A DNA stretch of 64,000 nucleotides from Algoriphagus locisalis (GCF_900116615.1 NZ_FPBF01000006.1:348432-412431), one strand, 5' to 3'. Positions 51,896 through 60,334 are shown, numbered from the stretch's first letter. Numbers and translations are program-made. The notes: generated by a model from the letters alone, not told the origin.

Positions 51896-53689
51896 TTGAT
51901 TCAATTCCTATCTTTGGGCATGAAAGGATTTGATTTTGAAAATTCCGGGCTCTCAGAGAAGTTAGGCACGGTAAAAAGTAAAGCGGGAACTTTGTCCTTT
52001 TTACGCTTACTTGCTTTTTTCGCAATGGGCGGTTTCTTTGTTTTGTCTGTAGCCGAAAGTCCGATTTGGTTTTTGTTTTTCGGCGCTTCTGTGGCTGCTT
52101 TTATTTCTTTAATTAGAAATTACAACGATCAGAAAGACCAAGAGGCTATTTATATGGGGCTCCAGCAGATGAACCTACAGCAGGAGCTGAGAATCTCTCG
52201 AAAGCTCAAAGACCTGGATTCGGGCTCGGAATTTCAGGAAAAGGCGCATCCTTTTTCCAATGATTTAGATCTTTTCGGTGATCATTCACTTTTTCAATTG
52301 CTAAACCACACGGTTTCAGTGGATGGCAAAAATGCGTTGGCCGAGGCTATGAAATCTGCCTTTGATTTGGAAAAAGCAGCGACTTTGCGGAAAGCTTCTG
52401 CAGAGTTATCCACAAAACCTAGCTTTATACAAGCGATGGAAAGCATAGGAAAAGCGTTCTACTCAGCCGAAAAGTCAAATTCTGGATGGGTAAGTTGGCT
52501 GAACCAAGAAGATAAAATCACAATTGTCATCTCTATTTTTGCTTTCATCGGACCTCTTGGAGGGTTAGCCCTTGCTATATTGGCTTATGTAGGAATTATA
52601 CCTGGTGCAGTTTTAGGTATTTGGATAATACTAGGGATGATATTTCTGGGGATGGTATTCAAGCCCTTGAAAAAAGCTGCTGATTCTATACCGAGTAGAA
52701 ACCAGCTTAAGACCTACCGGTATTGGTTGGCAGTATTAGAAAAGCAGAAGTTTGATGCTTCATTATTGAAGGAAAAGCAAGCCCCATTTCTGACCAAGGA
52801 GGTTAAAGCTTCTACACTTTTTGATCAATTAGACAGCCTTGGATTATGGATTCAGAATAGAATCAATATACTTTACATTCCATTGAATTTACTTTTCTGG
52901 ACTGATCTTTATCTATACCTCAGGTTGGTTTCCTGGAAGAAGAAGCATGGAAACCTGGTTGCTAATTTCCCAGCACACTTAGTCGAGTGGGAGGTTTTGG
53001 TTTCTCTTGGAGCTTTTGAGAATGAAGTTGGAGGAAAAGGAAAAGTTATAGAAGTGGAGAAAGGATTGATTGCTAAGGAGGTTTCCCATCCATTATTGGT
53101 ACCTGGAGTAGCAGTTCCCAATACCTTTCTAATAAACGATAAGCAGCGGGTAATTTTACTTACCGGTGCAAATATGAGTGGAAAAACCACCTTCATGCGA
53201 ACGCTAGGGACCAATTGTGTGTTGGTCAATCTGGGCTTGAGTCCTTTTGCGCAAGAGTTTGGTTTCTCGGGATTTCAACTCTACACGAGTATGCGTAATT
53301 CGGATAACCTGGGCGAAAGCGTAAGTTCCTTTTATGCAGAACTCAGTCGCATCAAAAAGTTGATCGATAGGATAGAGTTAGGAGAGCAAATCTTCTTTCT
53401 CTTGGATGAAATACTGAAAGGAACCAACACGGAAGATAGAATTGCCGGATCTGAAGCTTTGATTAGACAAGTGGAGCGTACGAATGCATTTGGTGTGATC
53501 AGCACACATGATATCGAACTCTCAGAATTGGAAGATAGAATTGAATCGGTATCCAATTTCAGTTTTCATTCAGAAATCCACGATCAGAATATTGACTTTG
53601 ATTACAAAATTAAACGGGGAGCATGCCCGAGTTTCAATGCACATAAACTCATGGAATTGATGGGGATTCGTTTTCAAACGGAAAAATAA
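51896..53689 (+). CDS. Membrane-anchored MutS-family ATPase
   Basis: 597 residues from a TTG at 51896, or 589 from the ATG at 51920 (MKGFDFENSG). Two N-terminal membrane helices (residues 35-55 and 57-75), a coiled linker, a second hydrophobic pair near 205-260, then a MutS-type core/clamp region and the C-terminal ATPase: Walker A ILLTGANMSGKTTFMRTLG near 420, SMRNSDNLGESVSSFYAELS (signature loop), Walker B FFLLDEILKGTNTEDR and STHDIELSEL. There is no mismatch-recognition domain and no Smr domain, so it is neither MutS1 nor MutS2. Such membrane-bound MutS relatives of Bacteroidota have no known role. Confidence 0.85.
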   Translation: MIQFLSLGMKGFDFENSGLSEKLGTVKSKAGTLSFLRLLAFFAMGGFFVLSVAESPIWFLFFGASVAAFISLIRNYNDQKDQEAIYMGLQQMNLQQELRISRKLKDLDSGSEFQEKAHPFSNDLDLFGDHSLFQLLNHTVSVDGKNALAEAMKSAFDLEKAATLRKASAELSTKPSFIQAMESIGKAFYSAEKSNSGWVSWLNQEDKITIVISIFAFIGPLGGLALAILAYVGIIPGAVLGIWIILGMIFLGMVFKPLKKAADSIPSRNQLKTYRYWLAVLEKQKFDASLLKEKQAPFLTKEVKASTLFDQLDSLGLWIQNRINILYIPLNLLFWTDLYLYLRLVSWKKKHGNLVANFPAHLVEWEVLVSLGAFENEVGGKGKVIEVEKGLIAKEVSHPLLVPGVAVPNTFLINDKQRVILLTGANMSGKTTFMRTLGTNCVLVNLGLSPFAQEFGFSGFQLYTSMRNSDNLGESVSSFYAELSRIKKLIDRIELGEQIFFLLDEILKGTNTEDRIAGSEALIRQVERTNAFGVISTHDIELSELEDRIESVSNFSFHSEIHDQNIDFDYKIKRGACPSFNAHKLMELMGIRFQTEK

Positions 53690-53733
53690 CCTCCCTTTAC
53701 TGAGATTATATTATTTTTGATTTCAAATAAACT

Positions 53734-54879
53734 ATGGCTACATCATCGCAATCACCCATTTTGGGAGTCCTCGGAGGAGGTCAATTGGGCCGAATGCTTA
53801 TCCAATCGGCGATCAACTATAATCAAGATATCCACATTCTGGATCCTGATCCAAATGCTCCCTGCAAAGACTTATCCCAGCGATTTATTGTAGGTTCACT
53901 CAAAGACTTTGATACCGTCTATGCTTTTGGACATGGCTGTGATGTGATTACTGTGGAAATAGAAAGTGTTAATACAGAGGCTCTTGAAAAATTGCAAAGA
54001 GAGGGAAAGAAAGTTTATCCACAGCCAGATATTCTCAGCTTGATCAAGGATAAGCGTAAGCAAAAGCAATTTTATCAACTACACGGGATTCCCACAGCTG
54101 AATTCATTCTGACGGCAGACAAAGCTGAAGTTATCCACAATGCTGATTTCCTTCCGGCAGTCAATAAATTGGGAAAGGAAGGCTATGACGGACGCGGGGT
54201 TCAGGTATTGCGAACTGAAGCAGATCTGGAAAGTGCCTTTGATGAGCCCGGCCTCTTGGAGAAATTGATTGATTTCGATAAAGAAATTGCGGTGACGGTT
54301 GCTAGAAATGAAGCTGGAGATTTGATCGCTTATCCAGCAGTGGAATGTGCTTTTCACCCCACCGCCAATTTGGTTGAATTCCTTTTTGCGCCAGCAGAAA
54401 TAAGCCAAGAAATAGCTGAGAAAGCTGAGAAAATAGCGAAAGATGTGATTTTGAAATTGGGAATGGTTGGCATACTTGCGGTTGAAATGTTCGTGACCAA
54501 AGAAGGGGAAGTATTGGTGAATGAAGTGGCTCCAAGACCACATAATAGTGGTCACCATACGATTGAAGCTAATTTCACCTCACAATTTGAGCAGCATCTT
54601 AGATCAGTGATGAACTGGCCGTTGGGTAATCCAGAACTACGTTGTCCAGCTGCAATGATCAATTTGCTAGGCGAAGATGGTTTTACTGGCCCTGTAGTGG
54701 TGGAAGGGCAGCAAGAGGCACTTACTGAGCAGGGAGTTTACATTCACATGTATGGAAAGAAAATCACTAAACCATTTAGGAAAATGGGCCATGTGACTAT
54801 CCTTTCAGATACGGTGGATGGACTGAAGGAAAAAGCACAGAGAATTAAGGACTTAATCAAAATCAAAGCGATACAATGA
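53734..54879 (+). CDS. purK: N5-carboxyaminoimidazole ribonucleotide synthase
   Basis: 381 residues. PurK uses ATP and bicarbonate to carboxylate aminoimidazole ribonucleotide. The ATP-grasp enzyme begins ILGVLGGGQLGRMLIQSAIN and shows KDKRKQKQFYQLHGIPTAEF, the Gly-rich GKEGYDGRGVQVLR loop, the FDKEIAVTVARNEAGDLIAY region, and the metal-binding LVNEVAPRPHNSGHHTIEAN. The purE ATG overlaps its stop (ATGA), so the two successive enzymes are coupled. Confidence 0.96.
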   Translation: MATSSQSPILGVLGGGQLGRMLIQSAINYNQDIHILDPDPNAPCKDLSQRFIVGSLKDFDTVYAFGHGCDVITVEIESVNTEALEKLQREGKKVYPQPDILSLIKDKRKQKQFYQLHGIPTAEFILTADKAEVIHNADFLPAVNKLGKEGYDGRGVQVLRTEADLESAFDEPGLLEKLIDFDKEIAVTVARNEAGDLIAYPAVECAFHPTANLVEFLFAPAEISQEIAEKAEKIAKDVILKLGMVGILAVEMFVTKEGEVLVNEVAPRPHNSGHHTIEANFTSQFEQHLRSVMNWPLGNPELRCPAAMINLLGEDGFTGPVVVEGQQEALTEQGVYIHMYGKKITKPFRKMGHVTILSDTVDGLKEKAQRIKDLIKIKAIQ

Positions 54880-55391
54880 ATCCACAGGTAGGTATTATTA
54901 TGGGAAGCCAGTCAGACCTTCCGATCATGGCTGAGGCTGCGCAGATGCTGGAAGAATTAGGAGTAAACTATGAATTGACAGTCGTTTCTGCGCATAGAAC
55001 CCCTCAGCGTATGATTGATTATGCACATTCTGCCAGAGAGCGTGGCATCAAGGTCATTGTGGCTGGAGCTGGAGGAGCAGCGCATTTGCCGGGTATGGTT
55101 GCCTCTATGACCAGCCTTCCTGTGATTGGTGTCCCTATCAAAAGCTCCAATTCTATCGATGGTTGGGATAGTATTTTGTCTATTTTGCAGATGCCAGGTG
55201 GCATACCCGTTGCGACAGTTGCGTTGAATGGAGGAAAAAATGCAGGTATTCTAGCCGCTTCTATCGTAGGTTCTTTTGATTCCAAAGTGGGGGAAAGCTT
55301 AGATGCTTATAAAAAGACACTCAAAGAAAAAGTGGAGGAGTCTGCCGCACAGATCGAAGCCAAAGGCTGGAAAGAAATACTGAAAAAATAA
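54876..55391 (+). CDS. purE: N5-carboxyaminoimidazole ribonucleotide mutase
   Basis: 171 residues, class I PurE. It moves the carboxyl group from N5-CAIR to C4. Motifs: VGIIMGSQSDLPIMAEAAQM, VVSAHRTPQRMIDYAHSARE with the catalytic His, IVAGAGGAAHLPGMVASMTS, and LPVIGVPIKSSNSIDGWDSI with MPGGIPVATVALNGGKNAGI. It overlaps purK by four bases and ends two bases before a terminator hairpin, so purK-purE is a complete operon. Confidence 0.96.
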   Translation: MNPQVGIIMGSQSDLPIMAEAAQMLEELGVNYELTVVSAHRTPQRMIDYAHSARERGIKVIVAGAGGAAHLPGMVASMTSLPVIGVPIKSSNSIDGWDSILSILQMPGGIPVATVALNGGKNAGILAASIVGSFDSKVGESLDAYKKTLKEKVEESAAQIEAKGWKEILKK

Positions 55392-55417
55392 AAAATGCGG
55401 CCCGAGAGCCGCATTTT
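55392..55417 (+). terminator. Intrinsic terminator of purK-purE
   Basis: AAAATGCGGC (55392-55401) pairs with GCCGCATTTT (55408-55417). Confidence 0.85.
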
Positions 55418-55428
55418 AACTGTTTACC

Positions 55429-55572
55429 ATGAACTGGAAAAAGATTATTCGATTTAAGGTAGGTGATGTCCCTTGGGAGATTCCATTGGATGTATTAGTC
55501 CTTTTAGGAGTAATTACGCTAGTTTTAATGGGAGTTGGGGCCTATTTCGGATTCCAGTTTGGAAGGAGTTAA
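55429..55572 (+). CDS. 47-residue single-pass membrane protein
   Basis: ATG at 55429, TAA at 55570-55572. The peptide starts MNWKKIIRFKVGDVPWEIPL, continues into a hydrophobic helix (residues 21-42, VLVLLGVITLVLMGVGAYFG) and ends FQFGRS. Positive residues at the start and the clean helix suit a small inner-membrane protein. Its stop overlaps by four bases the stop of the convergent 153-residue gene, the kind of tight packing seen at real genes. It lies 12 bases after the purKE terminator, so it needs its own promoter. Confidence 0.6.
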   Translation: MNWKKIIRFKVGDVPWEIPLDVLVLLGVITLVLMGVGAYFGFQFGRS

Positions 55573-56030
55573 TCGGTAAAGATTCCCCAGCCATCATCAA
55601 ATTTTTCGTTTGGGTCAAAACCCTTTATCCACTTAATAAAGAGTACACGAAATTCTTCAATAGCCTCTCTTAGCAGTTCTAGATGCTCCTCAGCGTGGGT
55701 TTCCTCCATTGCCAGTTGATAGGTCATGGAGTTTAGACTTTTGGCATGAACCTTCATGATCACAGCCTTTTCCATTTTCAGCACATAATCAGAAATACTT
55801 TCAGCTCCTGCGAATTTGGCACTCATGACCATAGCATCTTCCATCATGATATTCCCATAGAGTTCTCTTCTCGCTTCATCCAGACTCCCCACCAATGCTC
55901 GGGTCAAGGCAAAAATATCCTTGGCCTTCTTCATCAATGGATGTTTGTAGATCTTTTCGTGCTCTTTTCGTGCATCGAACTCATCGTCCTCATCCCAGCC
56001 TGCCTCGTCGTCGTCATCGTCATCCCACAT
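55569..56030 (-). CDS. Helical acidic hypothetical protein
   Basis: 153 residues. It begins with an extreme acidic run (MWDDDDDDEAGWDEDDEFDA) and continues as long helices: KHPLMKKAKDIFALTRALVG, MVMSAKFAGAESISDYVLKM and LAMEETHAEEHLELLREAIE. The pattern of Glu and His on helix faces (EETHAEEH) is reminiscent of ferritin-like four-helix bundles, but the full metal-site set is not evident. No family is recognised. It is transcribed after the DUF3127 gene on the same strand, with 15 bases between them. Confidence 0.65.
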   Translation of the reverse strand: MWDDDDDDEAGWDEDDEFDARKEHEKIYKHPLMKKAKDIFALTRALVGSLDEARRELYGNIMMEDAMVMSAKFAGAESISDYVLKMEKAVIMKVHAKSLNSMTYQLAMEETHAEEHLELLREAIEEFRVLFIKWIKGFDPNEKFDDGWGIFTD

Positions 56031-56045
56031 AGGACAGAGATTTAA

Positions 56046-56393
56046 TTAGAAAGGTAATTTATCTTCTTCTCCTTCGGAATGAAAGGTGTCCACCTCAGGC
56101 ATAGCGGATGGAGAAGAAGCCGAGCCTCCATTTCTATCTACTTTGTAAGCCTTCACCTCAGTGTACCAGCGGCCATTATATTCTCTACTTTCCACATCTA
56201 TGCTCAAGGTTACGTTTTCACCTGCATTTATAGAAAACTGGTCGATTTTGTCCCCCCAAAGCGCTACGCAAACCTTTTTAGGGTATTGTCCGGGAGTTTC
56301 CAGGATAAATTCCTGCTTTCTCCAGGCGTTGCCACTTTTTGAATTTCCACCTACTTCGGGTAGTTTTTGGATTACTTTTCCACTCAATTCCAT
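56046..56393 (-). CDS. DUF3127 domain protein, OB-fold-like
   Basis: 115 residues. The DUF3127 pattern is plain: MELSGKVIQKLPEVGGNSKS, NAWRKQEFILETPGQYPKKV, CVALWGDKIDQFSINAGENV, SIDVESREYNGRWYTEVKAY. The domain is predicted to be an OB fold; members occur throughout Bacteroidota and may bind single-stranded nucleic acid. The C-terminal tail is Ser/Pro/acidic and ends DKLPF, which recalls SSB tails (acidic then hydrophobic tip). That similarity is an inference. Likely operon with the downstream acidic helical protein. Confidence 0.88.
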   Translation of the reverse strand: MELSGKVIQKLPEVGGNSKSGNAWRKQEFILETPGQYPKKVCVALWGDKIDQFSINAGENVTLSIDVESREYNGRWYTEVKAYKVDRNGGSASSPSAMPEVDTFHSEGEEDKLPF

Positions 56394-56741
56394 TGTCTTT
56401 TTTTTAATTTTCTAACACTGCGAAGTTACACATTGCCGTTGAAATCTACAGGTTGGATTATTGTAAATTACTTTGAGCTACAGCTTGATTTTAACATTTT
56501 TTGGCATAAACATTGGTAAATGTGAGGTCTATACTTAATTAACTTCAAATAAAATATCGGATTTAGATATTTTCAAGAAATTTAATTTGGATTGTGGGTT
56601 GCATTCCTTTATTGGAACAAAATCCTCCTTATTTCTTTGCAGAGTTCTATTCGAAATCATACTTTTAAACCAATTCTTTTTCTTTCATCCTTAATAGATA
56701 CTATGGCCTAGACCTTTACGTTTATAATAAACCAACTAAAA
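56394..56741. other. Divergent intergenic region between the DUF3127 and sigma factor genes
   Basis: 348 bases, AT-rich. No gene, hairpin or strong repeat was seen. TACGTTTA near 56717 is one base from a TAnnTTTG element 17 bases upstream of the sigma factor start and is only a weak candidate. Confidence 0.4.
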
Positions 56742-57344
56742 ATGAGTAAACGAATTGGTCCTAAGGACAGCGAATTGATAGCACAGTATCGCAATGGTAG
56801 TGATGCTGCCTTTGATCTATTGGTAGATCGCTATAAAGGTAAAATGTACACCACAATTTTTCTGATCGTGAAGGATCAGAGGGTAGCTGAGGATTTGCTT
56901 CAAGATGTATTTGTGAAAGTAGTCAAAACACTTAACTCAGATAAATACAATGAGGAAGGGAAGTTTCAGCCGTGGGTGATGCGGATCGCACATAATCTGG
57001 CCATTGACTATTTTAGAAAGGCCAAGCGCTATCCGACGATACTTATGGAGGATGGATCAAACATTTTCAACTCGCTGAGATTTGCAGAGGAAAATGTGGA
57101 AGACCGTCAGGTAAGGGATGAGAATATTGAGTTGGTGAAGCGCCTAATTGAGGAACTTCCCGAGACTCAAAAGCAGGTCTTGATTATGCGACACTACCTG
57201 GATATGAGTTTTCAGGAGATAGCGGATCAGACAGGAGTAAGTATAAATACCGCTCTGGGAAGAATGCGATACGCGCTGATTCACCTGCGGAAGAAGATGA
57301 AACAACTAAATTTTGCATATGACAAAACCATTTACCCCAAATGA
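56742..57344 (+). CDS. RNA polymerase sigma-70 family (ECF-type) factor
   Basis: 200 residues. Region 2 is seen at FDLLVDRYKGKMYTTIFLIV, DQRVAEDLLQDVFVKVVKTL and FQPWVMRIAHNLAIDYFRKA; region 4 at LPETQKQVLIMRHYLDMSFQ followed by EIADQTGVSINTALGRMRYA. This places it among ECF-like sigma factors. It starts MSKRIGPKDSELIAQYRNGS. The next ORF overlaps its end by 26 bases, an arrangement common for sigma and anti-sigma pairs. Confidence 0.92.
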   Translation: MSKRIGPKDSELIAQYRNGSDAAFDLLVDRYKGKMYTTIFLIVKDQRVAEDLLQDVFVKVVKTLNSDKYNEEGKFQPWVMRIAHNLAIDYFRKAKRYPTILMEDGSNIFNSLRFAEENVEDRQVRDENIELVKRLIEELPETQKQVLIMRHYLDMSFQEIADQTGVSINTALGRMRYALIHLRKKMKQLNFAYDKTIYPK

Positions 57345-57552
57345 TCTGGTAAGATATATTTACCAGGAAATGACGGAGGTAGAGCAAGAACTCTTAGTGC
57401 AAGCCTTGCATAGTGATGATTCACTGATGCAAGAATATGTAGAAATGCTGAGCACAATAGAGCAGATGGATCAGATCCAGCTTCAACCTTCAGAAAAAGT
57501 AGTACAAGCGATCAAGTCGAGAGCTCAATCTACGGGACTCCAGAGAGTCTGA
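57319..57552 (+). CDS. Small partner protein of the sigma factor, anti-sigma candidate
   Basis: 77 residues from the ATG at 57319, overlapping the sigma gene by 26 bases. The protein is short and helical: MTKPFTPNDLVRYIYQEMTE, VEQELLVQALHSDDSLMQEY and MLSTIEQMDQIQLQPSEKVV. The N-terminal helices resemble the start of zinc-finger-type anti-sigma domains, but the His-Cys zinc ligands are absent and there is no membrane helix. An anti-sigma or adaptor role is inferred from coupling only. Confidence 0.65.
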   Translation: MTKPFTPNDLVRYIYQEMTEVEQELLVQALHSDDSLMQEYVEMLSTIEQMDQIQLQPSEKVVQAIKSRAQSTGLQRV

Positions 57553-57561
57553 AAACATGGT

Positions 57562-57586
57562 AATCCCGCTTCTGGCGGGATTTTTT
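57562..57586. terminator. Intrinsic terminator after the sigma factor pair
   Basis: AATCCCGC pairs with GCGGGATT around TTCTG, followed by T residues; it lies between convergent genes. Confidence 0.85.
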
Positions 57587-58472
57587 AATAGAGGTCATTA
57601 ATAAAGACTGCGGCCTGCTGAAATAGGGAAGGGTAAGTTTCCAATGTAAAACCATGACCTTGATTGGGAACCGTTGTGAATTTATGTACTACCCCAGCCT
57701 CAATCAGCACCGATTCTAACAAAAGACTTTGTGAAATAGGCACTACGGTATCTTCGCTTCCATGGAAGAATAGGGTTGGCACAGATTGACTGTCAATAAA
57801 CGTAATCGGACTAGAATCTGCATAAGCTTCGGCTCTTTCGACCGGATCTCCGCCTAATAATCCCCCCAGGCCTGTCACTGTAAGAAAACTAAAGTCATAA
57901 AGTGCAGCCAGATCAGTGGGAGGGAAAAAAGCTACCACAGCTTTTATATCTCCAACAGACTCATGCTTGTAGGCATGTAATAACGCCAGATGTCCTCCGG
58001 CACTTGCACCTGCCAAAATAATCGTGTCAGATATATTCCATTCTGCCGTTTTACTTTGAACATAGCTGATAGCTTCTATCACATCATTTTCTTGCGTAGG
58101 AAATTTATTTATGCCGCTGCCAAGATCGTAAAGGCTATAATTGATAGACACGAACGCATAATCCGGTAAAGCGGCAGAAAGAGCCGTCCTAAATTGCTTA
58201 AACTCATCTTTACTTCCTTCTATCCAGGCACCTCCATGAATATAGATAAGAAGTGGAGTGTCTTCAATAGATCTGCCTGCCGGTAAATAAACATCCAAAA
58301 TTTGTGTTGACTTAGAACCATAGGATTGATCCGACAAATCTAGCGCTGCAAGTTCTCCCGATGGATTTCCATCTTGCTCGGAGGTACAGCTCCAAAAGGC
58401 TAGAATTAGGAATACGCCTAAAATGAATTTTTCAAAAAAACTGGAGTTCCTGCCTTTCATTTTTAGAACCAT
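57585..58472 (-). CDS. Alpha/beta hydrolase (esterase/lipase-like) lipoprotein
   Basis: 295 residues from the ATG at 58472, or 291 from 58460. Signal peptide with a lipobox FLILAFWSC. Core motifs: LLIYIHGGAWIEGSKDEFKQ (oxyanion HGG), IILAGASAGGHLALLHAYKH (nucleophile Ser in GASAGG), FHGSEDTVVPISQSL (acid) and VPNQGHGFTL (His). The layout matches BD-FAE/esterase-like enzymes that cleave ester groups, for example from polysaccharides. It is anchored to the outer membrane or periplasmic face. The gene overlaps the aldehyde dehydrogenase end by ten bases (or follows by two), so both share an operon. Confidence 0.88.
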   Translation of the reverse strand: MVLKMKGRNSSFFEKFILGVFLILAFWSCTSEQDGNPSGELAALDLSDQSYGSKSTQILDVYLPAGRSIEDTPLLIYIHGGAWIEGSKDEFKQFRTALSAALPDYAFVSINYSLYDLGSGINKFPTQENDVIEAISYVQSKTAEWNISDTIILAGASAGGHLALLHAYKHESVGDIKAVVAFFPPTDLAALYDFSFLTVTGLGGLLGGDPVERAEAYADSSPITFIDSQSVPTLFFHGSEDTVVPISQSLLLESVLIEAGVVHKFTTVPNQGHGFTLETYPSLFQQAAVFINDLY

Positions 58473-59899
58473 TTAATAAGTGAGGAAATAATTTGTTTTG
58501 CTTTGATTCCATAGGGCGGCCTGAGCAGGGTCACGTTGTTGAGGCCGACTCGCTGCTTGAGTACGCCTTTTTCATTGCTAAATGCCAAAAACCCATGATA
58601 TCCGTGCGATTTGCCTATTCCACTGGTATTTACCCCGCCAAATGGTAAGCCTAAATGTAGGAAATGCAGCACACAATCATTGATTACAGCATTTCCTGAA
58701 CTTGTTTCCCGAAGCGTTTTTGAGGTGTTTTCTGAATTTTGTCCGAAATAATAAAGTGCCAGAGGTTTTGGTTTGGAATTGACGTAAGCGATTGCTTTTT
58801 CTAAGGTGCTGTAGGTTTGTATAGGTAAAATAGGCCCGAATATTTCCTCCTGCATTACCTGCATTTCATCCGTCACTTCAGTCAAAAGTGTAGGCTCTAT
58901 ATAACGTGTGTGCGGGCTATGTTTTCCCCCAAATGCTAACGCAGCTCCTTTTGACAAAGCGTCTTCAATAATTCCAGTCAGTCGTTTGAAATGTTTATCA
59001 TTTACTATCCTAGCCATGTCAGGCGATTTTTCTATTCCTTTATAGTCGGGATCATACATCTTTTGCAGTGCTACTTTCATTTCCGAAAGAAGGGTTTCCC
59101 GCTGAGATTCATGCACTAAGATATAGTCAGGAGCAATGCAGGTTTGACCGCAGTTGACAAATTTCCCCCAAACGATCTTTTCGGCAGCATCTTTAAAATC
59201 CGCATCTTCATCCAGAATAACGGGAGATTTACCTCCCAGCTCCAACGTTACAGAGCTCAAATTTTCAGAGGCTGCTTTCATCACAATCTTTCCTACTGCT
59301 GGGCTTCCTGTGAAAAAAATATGGTCAAAAGGAAGTTTGAGCAATTCCGTTGAGACTTCCACCTCTCCTAGGACTACGGCAACTTCATTGGGTTCAAAAA
59401 GATCAGTGATCATGTTGGACACCAATTTGGATGTGTGGGGAGTCAGTTCTGAGGGTTTGATGATAGCCGTGCAGCCTGCGGATAAAGCTGAAATCAGTGG
59501 GCCAATAGTCAGGTTAAATGGATAATTCCAAGGAGAAATAATCAGGGAGGTTCCTTTGGGCTCAAAATAGATCTTACCGGATGTCCCCAGCATAGGGAGA
59601 GGAGTAGAGACCGACTTTGGCTTCATCCATTTTTTCAGATTTTTAATGCTGTGGTTAATCTCAGCCGTCACTGGGAATATCTCACTGAGATCAGTTTCTG
59701 CTTCAGGTTTTCCAAAATCGCTCATCAAGGCATCCCGGATCTCTTGCTGATGTTCTTTTATCCAAGCTGTGATTTTTTTTAGCCGATCAATTCTTTCAGA
59801 GGCAGATGAATCCCTCCATACTAAGGAAGTTAACTTCTGATTATTGAACAGCTGTTCAATATTGAATACAGGGTTTTCTTTGGTTTGATGGCTTAGCAT
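58463..59899 (-). CDS. Aldehyde dehydrogenase, ALDH3-like
   Basis: 478 residues from the ATG at 59899; a longer frame reaches 59980 but its first 27 residues look non-family. The active-site set is intact: SPWNYPFNLTIGPLISALSA (Asn), FTGSPAVGKIVMKAASENLS, VTLELGGKSPVI (Glu), GQTCIAPDYILV (catalytic Cys) and MQEEIFGPILPIQTY. The compact C-terminus (SHGYHGFLAFSNEKGVLKQR) is typical of class 3 enzymes, which oxidise medium- or long-chain and aromatic aldehydes with NAD(P). No membrane helix is obvious. Operon with the downstream esterase. Confidence 0.9.
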   Translation of the reverse strand: MLSHQTKENPVFNIEQLFNNQKLTSLVWRDSSASERIDRLKKITAWIKEHQQEIRDALMSDFGKPEAETDLSEIFPVTAEINHSIKNLKKWMKPKSVSTPLPMLGTSGKIYFEPKGTSLIISPWNYPFNLTIGPLISALSAGCTAIIKPSELTPHTSKLVSNMITDLFEPNEVAVVLGEVEVSTELLKLPFDHIFFTGSPAVGKIVMKAASENLSSVTLELGGKSPVILDEDADFKDAAEKIVWGKFVNCGQTCIAPDYILVHESQRETLLSEMKVALQKMYDPDYKGIEKSPDMARIVNDKHFKRLTGIIEDALSKGAALAFGGKHSPHTRYIEPTLLTEVTDEMQVMQEEIFGPILPIQTYSTLEKAIAYVNSKPKPLALYYFGQNSENTSKTLRETSSGNAVINDCVLHFLHLGLPFGGVNTSGIGKSHGYHGFLAFSNEKGVLKQRVGLNNVTLLRPPYGIKAKQIISSLIKWF

Positions 59900-60334
59900 G
59901 TTGACGATTCTTATTTGCGCTGGGTCTATCTGTATTCTTAATGTACAAATGTTATTCCTGGAAGGGAGATAATCAAACAATAAAATAAATGAAGCTCATT
60001 TTGTAGAATACCTTAGGTGAATTTTTGATTAAACACAGCTAAAAATACTTTTCAACACCTCAAAAAATATTTTCACATAAAAAAAAACGCATTATGTATA
60101 AATATTTTTCATACTATGCTTGCATATGAAAAACATAAAAGTGTATTTTTACGACAAATACATAGTGTTGTTTGGAGAAAAGGTATCTCATTCGTCCATT
60201 TTTGAATGGTACAATCTCCAAGTAGTAATGGAAAAAAGTAGTAAGAAATGAAGATTTTTTTCTACGAAGTATCTGAAAAGCAGAAGATTATAGAAAGACA
60301 ATTACGAACTAGAAAAATTTTAACTAATAACGAT
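59900..60334. other. AT-rich region upstream of the giant secreted protein
   Basis: About 435 bases between the dehydrogenase start and the preferred start of the giant gene. It contains a 41-codon ORF (60126-60251) and a stretch of A/T-rich sequence with several TATTTTT words; no clean promoter pair was identified. Confidence 0.4.
60126..60251 (+). CDS. Possible 41-residue leader ORF coupled to the giant gene
   Basis: ATG at 60126, TGA at 60249-60251, encoding MKNIKVYFYDKYIVLFGEKV and then SHSSIFEWYNLQVVMEKSSKK. Its stop overlaps the ATG at 60248 (ATGA), from which the giant reading frame is also open. The next frame likewise begins with Lys and aromatic residues (MKIFFYEVSEKQ). The ATGA overlap suggests translational coupling, but the ORF is small and its reality is unproven. 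Confidence 0.35.
   Translation: MKNIKVYFYDKYIVLFGEKVSHSSIFEWYNLQVVMEKSSKK

Noticed and set aside
51909..51916. TATCTTTG as promoter for the MutS-like gene
   Set aside because: It ends 3 bases before the ATG at 51920, so the RNA would start at or after the start codon; it may be chance.
60248..60334. ATG at 60248 as the definite start of the giant gene
   Set aside because: The frame is open from here, but the ATG at 60335 gives a shorter, more usual region before the export segment; the choice stays open.
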